A stretch of 64,000 nucleotides of DNA, taken from positions 1,302,001-1,366,000 of the forward strand of contig NZ_CP087168.1 in assembly GCF_024748615.1 (NCBI RefSeq). Reading direction: 5' to 3'. This document shows, piece after piece, positions 17,473-24,633 of the stretch. The position numbers were made by a program, and so were the translations under genes. The stretch comes from Pseudomonas sp. B21-048 (GTDB taxonomy: Bacteria; Pseudomonadota; Gammaproteobacteria; Pseudomonadales; Pseudomonadaceae). The notes beneath the pieces are model-generated. The model ran no database searches, had not been told where the DNA came from, and worked only from the letters and a program-made list of their open reading frames with translations. Position 1 is the first letter of the stretch; each line of letters starts with the position of its first letter.

Positions 17473-17492
17473 ACGGGGGCGCAAGCCCCCGT
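17473..17492 (+). terminator. GC-rich hairpin with GCAA tetraloop
   Basis: ACGGGGGC at 17473-17480 pairs perfectly with GCCCCCGT at 17485-17492 around the loop GCAA, a stable GNRA tetraloop. A short TTGGAATTTTC follows. It may be a weak terminator after the KGG gene or a structure protecting that messenger. The DUF4142 ribosome site starts only 15 bases later. Confidence 0.6.
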
Positions 17493-17521
17493 TGGAATTT
17501 TCAACGAAGGAGGGCGCGCCC

Positions 17522-18025
17522 ATGAGCCGGATGGCCACCCGTTTACGCAATGCCAGTCTGGTCACGTTACTGGGTCTGTTTGCCAGCAGCGTCTGGGCTC
17601 AATCTGCCACCGAGTTCATCAACGAAGCATCAGCCAAAGGCATGGCGGACATCGAAGCCAGTCGCCTGGCGCACCAGAAAACTGAATCCAAAGCGGTCAA
17701 GGATTACACCATCGTGGTAATCAACGATCTCACCACCGCCAACCAGCATCTGGCAAAAATCGCCAGGCAACTCGATTTGCCGATCGCACCACGCGAAGAG
17801 GTGATGGATAAGGCCAAAGCCTTGATTCCCGAGGTGAAGGACGATGCGTCCTTCGATCAGGCGTATGCCGCCAGTCAGGTGAAAACTACCCAAGAGACCA
17901 TCGAGCAGCTTCAACAACAAGCGCAGACCACGGACGTGCCGCAAATCAAAGCGTTCGCCGAAGAAACCCTGCCCAAACTGCAAAACCATCTGCAAATGGC
18001 CAGGGCCCTGCAAGCCAGTCGCTAG
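17522..18025 (+). CDS. DUF4142 periplasmic protein
   Basis: Exported protein of 167 residues with a signal peptide (TRLRNASLVTLLGLFASSVWA) followed by an all-helical DUF4142 domain (EFINEASAKGMADIEASRLA, VKDYTIVVINDLTTANQHLA, IKAFAEETLPKLQNHLQMAR). This is a ferritin-like four-helix fold predicted to be periplasmic, with unknown function. AAGGAGG at 17507-17513 fixes the start at 17522; the longer frame from 17324 runs through the hairpin and the KGG gene in another frame. It may be co-expressed with the KGG gene, which would fit a stress role. Confidence 0.88.
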   Translation: MSRMATRLRNASLVTLLGLFASSVWAQSATEFINEASAKGMADIEASRLAHQKTESKAVKDYTIVVINDLTTANQHLAKIARQLDLPIAPREEVMDKAKALIPEVKDDASFDQAYAASQVKTTQETIEQLQQQAQTTDVPQIKAFAEETLPKLQNHLQMARALQASR

Positions 18026-18080
18026 CACTCATGGCGCGGGTGACGTCGCCGGTCACCCGCGGGGCATGGATCAACATTCA

Positions 18081-18479
18081 TCAATCCTGTTTCTTTGTTT
18101 CCGGGACAACAGTGCCGTCCAGGGGAATCGTCTCGCCCTCGCCGAGGTGACGATATTTCTTTCTCAATTCTTCCAACTGTTTGAGATCCAGCGATTCGAG
18201 CCCCAGCATCGCATTCTGCGCTTCTTTCGTGACTCGCAATAACTCATCGATCTTCAAGTGCAAAATGTCCGTGTCGCGGTTCTGGGTGTTCTGGATCAGG
18301 AACACCATCAGGAAGGTGATGATGGTGGTCGAGGTGTTGATGATCAGCTGCCAGGTATCGTTGAAATGGAAAATCGGCCCGCTCAAACCCCACAGGATAA
18401 TCAGAACGATCGCCCCCAGAAATGTCCGGGGCAGGCCGGCCCACAGGGAGAGTTTCTGTGCAATTTTTGCGAATTTCAT
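18081..18479 (-). CDS. Low-affinity iron permease family membrane protein
   Basis: Protein of 132 residues with two membrane segments (about 20-38, GAIVLIILWGLSGPIFHF, and 42-62, WQLIINTSTTIITFLMVFLI) and the family hallmark FLIQNTQNRDTDILHLKIDELL, then a charged C-terminal tail. This domain is named after a fungal low-affinity iron permease, but the small bacterial members have no proven transport activity. It is monocistronic and convergent with the DUF4142 gene. Confidence 0.85.
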   Translation of the reverse strand: MKFAKIAQKLSLWAGLPRTFLGAIVLIILWGLSGPIFHFNDTWQLIINTSTTIITFLMVFLIQNTQNRDTDILHLKIDELLRVTKEAQNAMLGLESLDLKQLEELRKKYRHLGEGETIPLDGTVVPETKKQD

Positions 18480-18793
18480 TGCCGTGTTCCTTATAGGAAT
18501 GCGCCTGATTTTCAGACAGCACGGGCACGACGAAAATTCTGCTGAATATTGCCTGCGGGATGAAAAGCCGGTGCGCTGAACCCTCAGCGCTCATCGTTCG
18601 GGGCCGAGAAGGTCGCAACCATTTCCACGGCCGAGGGAGCGCTCGCGCTCTTCATCGGAATGCGGCCTATGCCTTGCTGCGTCTGGAATCTTTGATTGGA
18701 ATCTTTCTTTGTGCCGGTTTGTGTCTAGTATCAAATGGCAGTCAATTTGCCAGCATGCAAACACACGGATCGAAACCAAGTAAGAGGTCACTC
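18480..18793. other. Divergent intergenic gap before the HsdR-N nuclease gene
   Basis: A 314-base stretch between divergent genes. The right half turns A/T-rich (GAATCTTTGATTGGAATC at 18686-18703; TAGTAT at 18726-18731 could be a -10 box). GAGG at 18784-18787 is the ribosome site for the nuclease. No gene or repeat was found. Confidence 0.4.
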
Positions 18794-19879
18794 ATGGAAT
18801 TCTTTGAGAAATTAGCAAGCCTAGCCGCCAAGGTTCGTTTGCAAAGCGCTGCAATTCAGACGGAGGAGGCGACCAAGAATGCTTTTGTGATGCCCTTCAT
18901 CAGTACGGTGCTGGGCTACGATGTCTTTGATCCGAGTGAGGTGACTCCAGAATTCGTTTGCGATATCGGAACGAAAAAAGGAGAAAAAATTGACTACGCA
19001 ATCATGAAGGAAGGAGAGGTACAGATCCTCATCGAGTGCAAAAAAATAGGCGAGTCGCTGCACATCAATCACGCCTCCCAGCTGTTTCGCTATTTCCATG
19101 TCACCAGCGCTCGAATCTCGATCCTCACCAACGGCCAGGTCTATAAATTCTTCACCGACCTGGATGCGCCCAACAAGATGGATGAGAAACCGTTTCTTGA
19201 ACTCGATCTTCTGGACATCGATGAGTACTCCGTCCCCGAATTGATCAAGCTCACCAAGTCCGCATTCGACGTGGATTCGATCATCAATGCTGCAGGTGAG
19301 CTGAAATACGTCAGTCAGATCAAAAAGGTCATTGCCTCGCAGGTCATCAAACCTGATGACGACTTTGTAAAAGTCTTCGCCTCCCGAGTGTACGACGGGG
19401 TCATAACTCAGAAAGTCCGTGAGCAGTTCCACGAGTTGACGAGAAAAGCAGTCGTGCAGTTTCTCAATGATCAGATCAATGACCGACTCAAATCAGCCAT
19501 GAGCGGGACCATTCAGCCTGCGCTGGCATCGATACCGGTTCCTGCTGGTGGCAGTGATCCGACAGGTCAGCGTGACGAATCAGAGGATAAAGTGCTGACA
19601 ACCCTGGAAGAGTTGGAGGGTTATCACATTGTCCGTGCCGTGGTTCGTTCGGTTGTAGACGCTAAACGGATAGTGCAGCGCGATACGCAAAGTTATTTTG
19701 GAATCTTGCTCGATGACAACAATCGCAAGCCGATTTGTCGCCTTCACTTCAATCGTTTACAAAAATACATTGGGATTTTTGACGAAGAAAAAAATGAAAC
19801 GCGACATCCGATTGGCTCGGTTGATGAGATTTACGACTATTCGGATCACTTGAAGAAGACAGTTGGATACTACGACTAG
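18794..19879 (+). CDS. Solitary HsdR N-terminal-type nuclease (restriction endonuclease-like)
   Basis: Protein of 361 residues whose first 130 residues match the N-terminal nuclease domain of type I restriction subunit HsdR. TEEATKNAFVMPFISTVLGY starts the domain. The PD-(D/E)XK core reads KIDYAIM (Asp67), LIECKK (Glu81, Lys83) and ASQLFRYFH (Gln96). There is no helicase motor and no methylase or specificity gene nearby. The C-terminal 200 residues (LEGYHIVRAVVRSVVDAKRI, CRLHFNRLQKYIGIFDEEKN) are an uncharacterised domain seen in free-standing proteins of this kind (COG4748). Codon use is visibly more A/T-rich than in flanking genes, suggesting transfer. A DNA-processing or defence role is inferred. 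Confidence 0.82.
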   Translation: MEFFEKLASLAAKVRLQSAAIQTEEATKNAFVMPFISTVLGYDVFDPSEVTPEFVCDIGTKKGEKIDYAIMKEGEVQILIECKKIGESLHINHASQLFRYFHVTSARISILTNGQVYKFFTDLDAPNKMDEKPFLELDLLDIDEYSVPELIKLTKSAFDVDSIINAAGELKYVSQIKKVIASQVIKPDDDFVKVFASRVYDGVITQKVREQFHELTRKAVVQFLNDQINDRLKSAMSGTIQPALASIPVPAGGSDPTGQRDESEDKVLTTLEELEGYHIVRAVVRSVVDAKRIVQRDTQSYFGILLDDNNRKPICRLHFNRLQKYIGIFDEEKNETRHPIGSVDEIYDYSDHLKKTVGYYD

Positions 19880-19905
19880 CCGTGTTGGGTAAACGGCATA
19901 CAAAG

Positions 19906-19931
19906 AACCGGCCCCTTGAGGTCGGTTTTTT
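19906..19931. terminator. Terminator between nuclease and AidA/PixA genes
   Basis: AACCGGCC at 19906-19913 pairs with GGTCGGTT at 19920-19927 (one G-U pair), loop CCTTGA, followed by TTTT on the plus strand. On the minus strand the hairpin has only AAAG/CTTT beside it, so it mainly serves the nuclease gene. Confidence 0.7.
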
Positions 19932-19943
19932 GTGGGTCTCTGT

Positions 19944-20486
19944 TCACGCCGACAGCGTCACCTCAGTCTTCCAGCTGAAGTACCCCACCGCTTCGCAGCG
20001 CTGGTTGATCAGCATGAAGCTCAGTTCGCAGGTCGCCGCGCCCGTGCTCAGTTGCGAGCACTCCCAGTAATGATCATCGGCGCTGTGGCTGCCAGGCTGG
20101 GTCGGGTTGGAGGGGTCGGGTGAAGGGACGGTCTGGTCGCCGTGGACGATCAGTTTGGGCGGTGAAAGGATCCCGGTATCGTGCACAGTCATGTTGTGGA
20201 ATACCACGGTGTGTTCGGCCAGCAAACTGACGGTCCTGCCGCGAATATGAAAGACTTTTCCGTTGTTGGTGGTCAGGATAATTTTACTGTCATTTATAAT
20301 ATTTTGTGCTGCCGTCGTAGCACTGATGGCGAAGATGAAACCATCTTCAATCACCGTCGGTTTTTGCGGGTCAAGGCTGGGTTGCGGATAGCGGGAAAGC
20401 AGCGATTCGGCATCGACGATCAGCAGCACGCTATTGGCGGTCACGGCGTCCGCCGAAGGGGAGGTAATCGGTTCGGAAGTCATCAT
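19944..20486 (-). CDS. AidA/PixA family inclusion-body protein (copy 2)
   Basis: Cytosolic protein of 180 residues of the PixA/AidA family, named after the crystalline inclusion protein of Xenorhabdus and an autoinducer-dependent protein of other bacteria. Family features: VLLIVDAESLLSRYP at the start, ISATTAAQNI, VVFHNMTVHDTGILSPPKL, and DDHYWECSQLSTGAATCELS followed by LINQRCEAVGYFSW. It lies downstream of a second family member (20610-21113) on the same strand, with a 123-base gap. The function is unknown; the two probably act together or form mixed assemblies. Confidence 0.85.
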   Translation of the reverse strand: MMTSEPITSPSADAVTANSVLLIVDAESLLSRYPQPSLDPQKPTVIEDGFIFAISATTAAQNIINDSKIILTTNNGKVFHIRGRTVSLLAEHTVVFHNMTVHDTGILSPPKLIVHGDQTVPSPDPSNPTQPGSHSADDHYWECSQLSTGAATCELSFMLINQRCEAVGYFSWKTEVTLSA

Positions 20487-20609
20487 GGATTCCTTTCATG
20501 ATGTTGACGCAAAACGGTAGCCGCTTCGGTTTCAAGCAAGACATCCTGTTCCAGCCGAGGCGGCAACGAACTGGGGTGACCCCTCGTTACCAAGGGGCCG
20601 ATTCCATCA

Positions 20610-21113
20610 TCAGTTATGGATGGAAATGAACGGGTCCCACGAGCAGCAGCCGATAATCTGGCAGTTGCGGTCGACGATCAGGAAGTTGAAGTGGTAGGTC
20701 ACACGACCACACGCCAGGGTTTCCGAGGACCAGTAATGGTTGTCGACTTTCTGGCAGCTAGGCACTGACGGATTGCTGGTATTGGGTACCGCAACGCACG
20801 CGGTAGCGCGGCGCGGCGAAGGTGGGGAGATCAGCTCGTTGCCTGCGTTGCCGATGAACTTGTAGAAGATTACGGCGGTTTCGAAGCTCTGGGACAGGCT
20901 GGTTTCACGCCAGCGAATCAGATCGCCGACCTGAGCTTTGAGGTCCAGCTCGCCACCGGCCTGGCCGCCGACCACGTTATCCTGATTGGTGACCATGTAG
21001 ACGTGCTTCCAGTCGATCAGCGTCGGCGAAGCAGGATTTTTGCTGATGTTCGGGTAGTTTTTCAGAATGGTTTCGGTGTCGATCGAAACAAGTACATCCG
21101 TGACTCGAGACAT
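20610..21113 (-). CDS. AidA/PixA family inclusion-body protein (copy 1)
   Basis: Protein of 167 residues in the same family as its neighbour, sharing the frame VLVSIDTETILKNYP, YMVTNQDNVVGGQAGGELDL, VIFYKFIGNAGNELISPPSP and DNHYWSSETLACGRVTYHFN, then IVDRNCQIIGCCSW. The two copies are clearly related but diverged, so the duplication is old. The start at 21113 has AAAGGAGC upstream on the minus strand (21121-21128). It is likely the first gene of the pair. The PixA/AidA genes of other bacteria are often controlled by quorum sensing or phase variation; nothing here shows that directly. Confidence 0.85.
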   Translation of the reverse strand: MSRVTDVLVSIDTETILKNYPNISKNPASPTLIDWKHVYMVTNQDNVVGGQAGGELDLKAQVGDLIRWRETSLSQSFETAVIFYKFIGNAGNELISPPSPRRATACVAVPNTSNPSVPSCQKVDNHYWSSETLACGRVTYHFNFLIVDRNCQIIGCCSWDPFISIHN

Positions 21114-21510
21114 AGTAAAGCTCCTTTGAACATAGTGATTACCTGGCTACCTGCCAGGCACGACAACGTTTGTTTGCCTTGCGGCCGTTGCGAACACACT
21201 ACTGGGGAACCCACTCGATCACAGGGTACGAGCTGGCCTTGCTCCTTGCCTTGAAATGACGGGTTGGGTTCCTTCCAACAGGCCGCGATAAGACTATAGA
21301 TGCCATTTTTATACTGTCAAAATCGCTTTGCTCGTCGGTCGACGAGCGGTTGTTTTCGGTTATGACTTTCATTGATTTGGCGATAAGAAAAAACTCATTC
21401 AGATCCCTGTGCCTCCAAAAGTCGGGATAGGGCAGCGCACGCCGGTCGAGGTATCGTAGCGAACCGGTTGTTTGCTTCTGGCTATAACCATGCACCGACA
21501 GGAGAGCGAT
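21114..21510. promoter_or_regulatory. Divergent gap with an 8-bp palindrome, AidA/PixA versus tam
   Basis: This 397-base region separates the AidA/PixA pair from tam. It contains GCTCGTCG at 21330-21337 and its exact reverse complement CGACGAGC at 21340-21347, separated by GT, a good candidate operator. The surrounding DNA is A/T-rich (TGCCATTTTTATACTGTC; TTGTTTTCGGTTATGACTTT), as expected for promoters. No gene was found. AGGAGAG at 21499-21505 is the tam ribosome site. Confidence 0.45.
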
Positions 21511-22281
21511 ATGAGTTGGTCCGCCAAACAATACGTAGCTTTTGAAGATGAGCGCACGCGCCCGGCGCGTGACTTACTGGCCGCCATTCCTGCAGTGGAC
21601 GTCCAATCGGCAATCGACATCGGTTGCGGCCCCGGTAATTCCACCGAGTTGCTGGTGCTGCGCTTTCCCAATGCCGCGGTGCGTGGGTTGGACAGTGCGA
21701 CCGATATGATTGAGGCCGCCCGCAAGCGTTTGCCTCAAGTGCAATTCGACATCGCGGACATTGATACCTGGAGCGATGCCGGGCCGTTCGACGTAATTTT
21801 CGCTAACGCGGTATTGCAGTGGTTGCCCGATCACGCCCGATTGATGCAGTCATTGGTGACCAGGCTTGCGCCGGGCGGCAACCTGGCGATTCAGATGCCC
21901 GACAACCTCAACGAACCGTCGCACAAGTTGATGCGCGAGGTCGCAGCGAATGGCCCTTGGGCTGACAAACTGGCAAGCGCCGCTGGTCTGCGAACGGAAA
22001 TGCAGGATGCGGGTGGTTACTACTCGATGCTGCGTGCTCACTGCACCCGGGTCGATGTATGGCGCACCACTTACTACCATCCACTCGCGGACGGCGCATC
22101 GGGCGTGGTCGAGTGGTTCAAGGGCAGCGGTTTACGGCCTTTTCTTGAGCCGCTGAATGAAGCTGAGCGGGTGCAGTATCTCAAGCAGTATCAGGCGGCA
22201 ATCGAGAAGGCCTATCCGACGCTGAGCGATGGTTCGGTGCTGTTGCCGTTTCCGCGGTTGTTCATGGTGGCGACGCGTTGA
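21511..22281 (+). CDS. tam: Trans-aconitate 2-methyltransferase
   Basis: SAM-dependent methyltransferase of 256 residues that esterifies trans-aconitate, a spontaneous isomer of cis-aconitate that inhibits aconitase. Motif I is AIDIGCGPGNSTELL (about residues 33-47). Other family features are VRGLDSATDMIEAARKRLP, FDVIFANAVLQWLPDHARLM and the C-terminal FPRLFMVATR. WSAKQYVAFEDERTRPARDL at the start matches Tam proteins. The start at 21511 has AGGAGAG upstream. Monocistronic, ending at a bidirectional terminator. Confidence 0.92.
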   Translation: MSWSAKQYVAFEDERTRPARDLLAAIPAVDVQSAIDIGCGPGNSTELLVLRFPNAAVRGLDSATDMIEAARKRLPQVQFDIADIDTWSDAGPFDVIFANAVLQWLPDHARLMQSLVTRLAPGGNLAIQMPDNLNEPSHKLMREVAANGPWADKLASAAGLRTEMQDAGGYYSMLRAHCTRVDVWRTTYYHPLADGASGVVEWFKGSGLRPFLEPLNEAERVQYLKQYQAAIEKAYPTLSDGSVLLPFPRLFMVATR

Positions 22282-22433
22282 TGTACAGAGGGAGGCTCCT
22301 GACTGCTGATGCGCAAGCGGCATGAAATGTGTCTAGAAGGGCATCTGGCGGTAATTCGGGCAGAGCCTGTTTTCTGTATTGCAGGGTTTTGCCGCGCCGC
22401 TGAAGAGCGAGGGGGACTCAAATTTCAGGCATA

Positions 22434-22463
22434 AAAAAACCGGTCACTTCGAACCGGTTTTTT
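22434..22463. terminator. Bidirectional terminator between tam and a convergent gene
   Basis: AAAAAACCGGT at 22434-22444 pairs perfectly with ACCGGTTTTTT at 22453-22463, loop CACTTCGA. The T tract on each strand makes it work in both directions, for tam (+) and the gene at 22488-22823 (-). Confidence 0.88.
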
Positions 22464-22487
22464 GTGTTTCTGTATCTGTCGTAGTTT

Positions 22488-22823
22488 CTAAAGCAGCTGA
22501 TCAATCAAAACCGCGTTGGTATAGACCAAGCTTCCATCACTCGCTCGATGTCCGACCAAATGGAACTGCCCGCGATCGTGCTGCAAATAGACGCGCATTT
22601 GGCAGTCGGACAAGGGGCCGTATCCCTCTGGCAAGATCAAATCCATTGAGTTCATGTCGACATCAACCATCGCTTCAGGCTCATGGGTTTTCTGTAGGCG
22701 TTCTTCGGCTTGCTCCAGACGCAGATGGAGGGGGCCATCGACATCAAAGCTGATCTCACCCACCGCGGTGGATTTTGGGGCGCCGCTGGGTTTGCACCAG
22801 CCTTCGATAGTCAGGTTACTCAT
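22488..22823 (-). CDS. Hypothetical protein, 111 residues
   Basis: Small acidic protein without signal peptide or membrane segment (MSNLTIEGWCKPSGAPKSTA...). It contains LRLEQAEERLQKTHEPEAMV, a charged helix, and a C-terminal part YLQHDRGQFHLVGHRASDGS that looks like two beta-strands. I do not recognise a family. AGGTTTCG upstream (minus strand) is a passable ribosome site, and a strong shared terminator follows, so it is likely a real monocistronic gene. Confidence 0.65.
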   Translation of the reverse strand: MSNLTIEGWCKPSGAPKSTAVGEISFDVDGPLHLRLEQAEERLQKTHEPEAMVDVDMNSMDLILPEGYGPLSDCQMRVYLQHDRGQFHLVGHRASDGSLVYTNAVLIDQLL

Positions 22824-23116
22824 GACGAAACCTCCGTCGTGGACTGCTCTTGTCTTTTCTTAATGCCATCTCTTACCTGCGCATAGGCAGGGCTCGTCTT
22901 TTGGGGCCACTTTTGGCCGATCTCTGTTGTCCGTCATCAGAAATTGAGTATAGCTGGCAGCCGGGCCTCGCTTGTCGACCTCACGGTACAAGCCGATGGC
23001 TCTATACTTCTTACTGTCTTTGCCACCCGGATGGGTGGTATTTGTCAGCCCTGCCTGGACGTCAGTGGCGATGCGTTTGCATAACCAGTGCGCAACAGGA
23101 ATAGGATGAAGAGAAA
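22824..23116. promoter_or_regulatory. Divergent gap before the coxMNOP cluster
   Basis: 293 bases between a minus-strand hypothetical gene and coxM. It should carry the oxidase promoter. I see no clear operator; TTGAGTATAGCTGGC at 22943-22957 is the most promoter-like stretch. The coxM ribosome site is a GAAGAG at 23108-23113. Confidence 0.3.
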
Positions 23117-24583
23117 ATGGCAATAGCAATTATCTTGATACTCATCGTTATTGCCTCAGTCCTGTTCCATCTACTAGCGCCTTGGCATGCGACACCGGCA
23201 GCTTCCAACTGGGGGTCAATAGACACCACCCTGTTCATCACCTTGATTATCAGCGGAATATTTTTCATCGCCATCACGGTATTCATGGCGGTAGCCGTGA
23301 TGCGTTATCGCCACAAGGAAGGTGCCAGGGCGCACTACCAGCCAGAAAGTAAAAAGTTGGAAACCTGGTTAATTATCGTTACTTCGATAGGTATTGCCGC
23401 AATGTTGGCGCCAGGTCTGGTGGTTTACAGTGATTTCATCCGGGTGCCGAAAAATGCTTATGAACTTGAAGTGGTCGCCCAGCAGTGGCAGTGGGCCTTT
23501 CGTTTTCCCGGCCAGGACGGGAAACTGGGTAAATCGGATATTAAGTTTGTTGATTCCACCAATCCCCTCGGCCTTGATCCCAAAGATCCTGTTGGACAGG
23601 ACGATGTGCTTATAAAAAACAATGAAGTTCGCCTTCCGCTCAATCAGCCAGTGAAAGTGTTACTGCGCTCTAAAGATGTGCTGCACAATTTCTATATCCC
23701 GCAAATTCGCAGCAAGATGGACATGGTGCCGGGGATGGTGTCGTACTTTTGGTTTACGCCGACTAAAACCGGGAAATATGAAATCCTTTGCGCTGAATAT
23801 TGTGGTTTAGGTCATTACAACATGCGCGGCCATATGATCGTGGAAGAACGGGGCGCCTTCGATCAATGGTTGAACAGCCAACCGACTTTTGCGCAGACAT
23901 TAACGACAGCTGCCAAACCCAGTCAGGACAGCGTGCTGGAAAAAGGTCGCTTGCTGGTCGAAAAATACGGCTGCGGTGCCTGCCATAGCCAGGATGGCAG
24001 TGCCCGTCTCGGCCCGGGATGGAAGGGGCTGTACGGCCGCACTGAACAGCTTGCCGATGGCACCAGTGCGCTGGTCGATGAGGCCTACCTGAAAGAGTCG
24101 ATCCTCGATCCGAAGGCCCGCCTGGTACAGGGCTACCCGCCGGTCATGGTGGCCTATACTCTCACTGAAGATGAACTGGGTGCTATCGTCGCCCTGATCA
24201 AATCACTGGGTGCCGCGCCGCAAGAACCTTCTGCCAGCGAAAAGTTGGACAGAGGTGACGACTTGGCGACGCAGGGGCAGCGGCTGGCCGAGTCGCTCGG
24301 CTGTCTGGCCTGCCACAGCGTCGATGGCAGCAAGGGTGTCGGCCCCAGTTGGCAGGGCCTGTATGGCGAGACCGTAACCCTTGCCGACGGTACGAGTATC
24401 AAGGCCGACGAGGGCTATATAAAGGATTCGATTCTTAATCCCGGCGCCAAAATCGTCAAAGGCTATGCCTCCGTCATGCCGGCCTTTGTTCCGAGTGATC
24501 AGGAGTTGAACGCACTGATCGCTTTTATCAAATCCAAAGCGAATGCCGACGCTGATGCGAGCAAGGCGGAGCCAGGGAAGTAG
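23117..24583 (+). CDS. coxM: Cytochrome c oxidase subunit II with two cytochrome c domains
   Basis: Membrane-anchored subunit II of a haem-copper oxidase, 488 residues. The first 90 residues hold a signal/anchor and a second membrane helix (ITLIISGIFFIAITVFMAVA). The CuA domain spans about residues 110-260: QQWQWAFRFPG, His190 in VLHNFYIP, and CAEYCGLGHYNMRGH with Cys225, Cys229, His233 and Met236. Two haem-c motifs follow, CGACH at 286-290 and CLACH at 396-400, each in its own domain of about 100 residues joined by a short linker. Ordinary caa3 subunit II carries only one. It is first in a five-gene oxidase cluster arranged like coxMNOP of Bradyrhizobium. Confidence 0.93.
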   Translation: MAIAIILILIVIASVLFHLLAPWHATPAASNWGSIDTTLFITLIISGIFFIAITVFMAVAVMRYRHKEGARAHYQPESKKLETWLIIVTSIGIAAMLAPGLVVYSDFIRVPKNAYELEVVAQQWQWAFRFPGQDGKLGKSDIKFVDSTNPLGLDPKDPVGQDDVLIKNNEVRLPLNQPVKVLLRSKDVLHNFYIPQIRSKMDMVPGMVSYFWFTPTKTGKYEILCAEYCGLGHYNMRGHMIVEERGAFDQWLNSQPTFAQTLTTAAKPSQDSVLEKGRLLVEKYGCGACHSQDGSARLGPGWKGLYGRTEQLADGTSALVDEAYLKESILDPKARLVQGYPPVMVAYTLTEDELGAIVALIKSLGAAPQEPSASEKLDRGDDLATQGQRLAESLGCLACHSVDGSKGVGPSWQGLYGETVTLADGTSIKADEGYIKDSILNPGAKIVKGYASVMPAFVPSDQELNALIAFIKSKANADADASKAEPGK

Positions 24584-24633
24584 CCGTAAAGCAGCCAGGA
24601 ATGCACCGAAACTTCGAACAGGAGGATGACGTG

